Part shown: positions 34,791 to 36,432 of the stretch, one piece after another
Layout of the letters: every line of letters begins with the position of its first letter
How positions within the stretch are numbered: position 1 is the first letter of the stretch
DNA from: Clostridiales bacterium
GTDB taxonomy: Bacteria; Bacillota; Clostridia; Peptostreptococcales; Anaerovoracaceae
DNA: 36,432 bases
Reading direction: 5' to 3'
NCBI GenBank assembly: GCA_015058205.1
Contig: SVCS01000011.1
Coordinates: forward strand, 1-36,432
Translations under genes and position numbers: made by a program
Notes under the pieces: model-generated
What the model saw: the letters and a program-made list of their open reading frames with translations, nothing else
Told to the model about the DNA's origin: nothing
Database searches by the model: none

Positions 34791-35477
34791 TTATTCTGCA
34801 AAGAAGAGTTCTGAAAGCTTGAGTGGTTCAATGTATTCGCCGTCCTTGTAAACTCTCATGTTGCCGGATGCGATCTCATCGATCAGCATAACCTTGCCAT
34901 CCTTATCGTATCCGAATTCAAACTTGATGTCATAGAGCACGAGGCCCTTCTCAAGCATGTCGTCTGCGACGATCTGCGTGATTTCCTGTGTCATCTTCTT
35001 CAGATCTTCATACTGTTCGTCTGTCATGATTCCCAGAACGATCAGGCCATCCTTGGTAACGAGCGGATCTTCCTTCTCATCATTCTTGAATGTTGTTTCA
35101 ACATATGCAGGGAGATCTGCGCCTTCTTCGATGTATTCACCGTATCTTCTGTAGAAGGAACCAACTGCCTTATGTCTGCAGATGACTTCCAGTCCGTTGC
35201 CGAATACTGTTGCCGGCTTGACTTCCATTGTGGTGTTCTCCAGATCGGAGCTGATGAAGTGCGTTCTGATGCCGGCTGCATTGATTTTCTCAAAGTAGTA
35301 AGTTGTCATTCTCAGATTGACATCACCAACGCCTTCGATGGTAAGTCCTACTTCGTTCATGCCCGGATCGAACACGCCGTCCTTGCCTGTTACGTCATCC
35401 TTGAACTTGAGCAGATAATTGCCGTTGTCCAGTTCGAATACGTTCTTTGTCTTTCCTGTGTAAACTAATTTTTCCAT
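34791..35477 (-). CDS. purC: SAICAR synthetase
   Basis: A 228-aa enzyme: CAIR plus aspartate plus ATP to [17 protein letters not shown] near the N-terminus, LKFKDDVTG, the [12 protein letters not shown] block, and [16 protein letters not shown], with [12 protein letters not shown] near the C-terminus (metal/ATP site), are typical. Normal bacterial length. Excellent RBS (AGGAGGG) before ATG 35477. Separated from purE by 122 bp holding a structured RNA element. Confidence 0.97.
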   Translation of the reverse strand: MEKLVYTGKTKNVFELDNGNYLLKFKDDVTGKDGVFDPGMNEVGLTIEGVGDVNLRMTTYYFEKINAAGIRTHFISSDLENTTMEVKPATVFGNGLEVICRHKAVGSFYRRYGEYIEEGADLPAYVETTFKNDEKEDPLVTKDGLIVLGIMTDEQYEDLKKMTQEITQIVADDMLEKGLVLYDIKFEFGYDKDGKVMLIDEIASGNMRVYKDGEYIEPLKLSELFFAE

Positions 35478-35526
35478 GGGTTCCCTCCTATGTTTTATAA
35501 AAAATGAATTATTTAACGATGGTTGT

Positions 35527-35591
35527 GGGCCAGAGACAATACCTCAGACTTTTGTCTGCAAAAGCAAGGCAGCAGCCTTGTTCAACGGCCC
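35527..35591 (-). other. Three-way-junction-like RNA element between purE and purC
   Basis: An outer stem GGGCC (35527-35531)/GGCCC (35587-35591) encloses two perfect hairpins: CAGAC-TTTT-GTCTG (35545-35558) and CAAGGC-AGCA-GCCTTG (35565-35580). On the minus strand the second hairpin is followed by CTTTTG, a weak terminator signal. It does not match a riboswitch class I know. Likely an attenuator or processing site that sets purE against the rest of the operon. Confidence 0.5.
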
Positions 35592-35599
35592 GGGACATT

Positions 35600-36088
35600 T
35601 TATTCCGCCCCATTAAGCCGCGCGTCCTTTGCCAGGACCGCTTCAGCTGCTGCTTCTCTTTCTTTTTTTAACTTTTCAGCCAGTTCAGGATCGCTTACCG
35701 CGATGATCTGTGCTGCTAAAATGGCCGCGTTTGCCGCGCCGTCGATTGCTACTGTTGCTACCGGAATTCCTGACGGCATCTGAACTGTCGACAGAAGCGC
35801 GTCCAGTCCATCCAGGGTTGATGATTTTACCGGAACTCCGATGACCGGCAGGAGAGTGTTGGCTGCCAAAGCCCCCGCCAGATGGGCGGCTTTTCCTGCC
35901 AGTGCGATGATGGCCCCGAAGCCATTTTCCTCTGCATTGACTGCAAAATTCTTCGCCTGCTCCGGCGTTCTGTGCGCAGAGTATATGTGGACTTCGTAAG
36001 GGATTCCATATCCTTCAAGTCTCTCTATTGCCTTCTGTGCGATAGGCATATCGCTGTCTGAACCCATTACGATTCCGACCCTTCTCAT
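35600..36088 (-). CDS. purE: N5-CAIR mutase (PurE class I)
   Basis: A 162-aa PurE: rearranges N5-carboxyaminoimidazole ribonucleotide to CAIR. GIVMGSDSDMP at the N-terminus, SAHRTPEQ, ALAGKAAHLAGALAANT and GVPVKSSTLDGLDALLSTVQMPSGIPVATVAI are class I signatures. Class I enzymes normally need PurK; no purK is in the window. The start is ATG 36088, with AGGTGAGG upstream; a GTG at 36097 would overlap that site. First gene of the purine operon, with a leader of about 26 nt and no riboswitch or PurR-type box recognised. Confidence 0.95.
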   Translation of the reverse strand: MRRVGIVMGSDSDMPIAQKAIERLEGYGIPYEVHIYSAHRTPEQAKNFAVNAEENGFGAIIALAGKAAHLAGALAANTLLPVIGVPVKSSTLDGLDALLSTVQMPSGIPVATVAIDGAANAAILAAQIIAVSDPELAEKLKKEREAAAEAVLAKDARLNGAE

Positions 36089-36120
36089 GAGCCTCACCTG
36101 CCTTTCGTAAATACATCACG

Positions 36121-36129
36121 ATTATATCA
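36121..36129 (-). promoter_or_regulatory. Promoter of the purine operon
   Basis: Minus strand extended -10 TGA-TATAAT (36121-36129), predicted start near 36114. The -35 region is weak (AGATTA at 17 bp). An adjacent TATAAT on the plus strand (36142-36147) faces no gene. Confidence 0.55.
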
Positions 36130-36184
36130 TGAGACGGATAGTATAATCTATGTTTTTTTGATCGGATTTACTGTCTTTTTATGA

Positions 36185-36222
36185 CTGACACAAAAGGAGC
36201 CGCGGCATAACGCCGCAGCTCC
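36185..36222 (-). terminator. Terminator of the ribosomal-protein operon
   Basis: An 11-bp stem (36212-36222 with 36196-36206, loop 5 nt). The one non-Watson-Crick position is U-G on the minus strand but C-A on the plus, so it is built for minus-strand RNA. UUUUGUGU follows. A smaller CCCGC/GCGGG hairpin lies upstream at 36239-36252. Confidence 0.85.
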
Positions 36223-36267
36223 GGTTTGATTGCTTTTGCCCGCGAATGCGGGTGTCTGTCTGCCCGA

Positions 36268-36432
36268 CTATACGAGCTCGAGGAATACGACCTCAGCGTT
36301 GTCACCCTGACGAGGGCCAAGCTTGAGAATCCTTGTGTAGCCACCCTGACGGTCAGCGTACTTAGGAGCGATTTCCTCAAATAACTTTGTTACTACAGAT
36401 TCGTCATAGATGTAAGCCATAGCCTGTCTTCT
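36268..36432 (-). CDS. rplQ: Ribosomal protein L17, C-terminal part (runs off the window)
   Basis: The last 54 codons of L17, a 50S subunit protein, with stop TAG at 36268-36270. The sequence includes [20 protein letters not shown] and [20 protein letters not shown], the canonical C-terminus. The 5' part lies beyond 36432. In most bacteria rplQ is the last gene of the rpoA operon, which fits the strong terminator just after it. Confidence 0.95.
   Translation of the reverse strand, partial: RRQAMAYIYDESVVTKLFEEIAPKYADRQGGYTRILKLGPRQGDNAEVVFLELV

Noticed and set aside
36141-36149. Plus-strand TATAAT near the purE promoter as a divergent promoter
   Set aside because: No plus-strand gene follows and no suitable -35 is present; the site faces the rplQ terminator.

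Overview
This 36.4 kb window looks like core chromosome of a low-to-moderate GC Gram-positive anaerobe of the class Clostridia. The evidence is: strong AGGAGG-type ribosome binding sites; a BMP/NupOPQ-type ABC nucleoside importer under a purine riboswitch; an orphan beta subunit of a Na+-translocating decarboxylase; an AddAB-type (not RecBCD) nuclease subunit; a single-chain clostridial PurL; and a purine operon that pairs a formyltransferase-only PurH with a PurO-type IMP cyclohydrolase. Placement below class (for example near Anaerovoracaceae/Eubacteriales family XIII) is a guess. No insertion sequence, prophage, CRISPR array or tRNA/rRNA gene was seen.

Layout, left to right. (1) 1-690: a terminator of an upstream gene, then a ProX/YbaK-type editing protein behind a promoter with a perfect 13-bp inverted repeat. 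(2) 685-5247, minus: addB followed by glycerate kinase, driven by a near-consensus promoter whose predicted start site is the A of the addB ATG. (3) 5338-10482, minus: purine riboswitch, terminator, BMP lipoprotein, hairpin, double ATPase and two permeases, i.e. a nucleoside/purine importer. A purine-type phosphoribosyltransferase runs divergently from it (10870-11424), making a salvage module with three 20-bp-phased TTTCCAAA repeats between the two promoters. (4) 11417-13346, minus: a HAD phosphatase and the orphan decarboxylase beta subunit. (5) 13554-22589, minus: metK, aspartokinase, a CNNM/CorC protein, secA, prfB and a CLC channel, nearly gapless. (6) 22669-23856, plus: one unrecognised protein with a probably leaderless mRNA. 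(7) 23943-36088, minus: purE-purC-fchA-purF-purM-purN-purO-purH(AICARFT)-purD-purL. (8) The C-terminal end of ribosomal protein L17 closes the window.

How it works together: the pur operon carries every de novo IMP step except adenylosuccinate lyase (purB) and PurK, and adds FchA, which makes or interconverts 5,10-methenyl-THF for the two formyl-transfer steps (PurN, AICARFT). The importer and the phosphoribosyltransferase supply the salvage side under purine sensing.

The most striking observation is that the only PurF in the operon (474 aa) keeps the PRPP site and four Fe-S cysteines but has lost the N-terminal cysteine nucleophile and the other glutamine-site residues. It is translationally coupled (TGATG) to FchA, whose family includes formimino-THF cyclodeaminases that release ammonia. 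This raises the testable idea of a glutamine-independent first step of purine synthesis. Other notable points are two predicted leaderless genes, a prfB without the programmed frameshift, a CLC channel with Val at the gating-Glu position, an AddB with a lost Walker A motif, a purine riboswitch with a variant loop pair, and a three-way-junction-like RNA between purE and purC.
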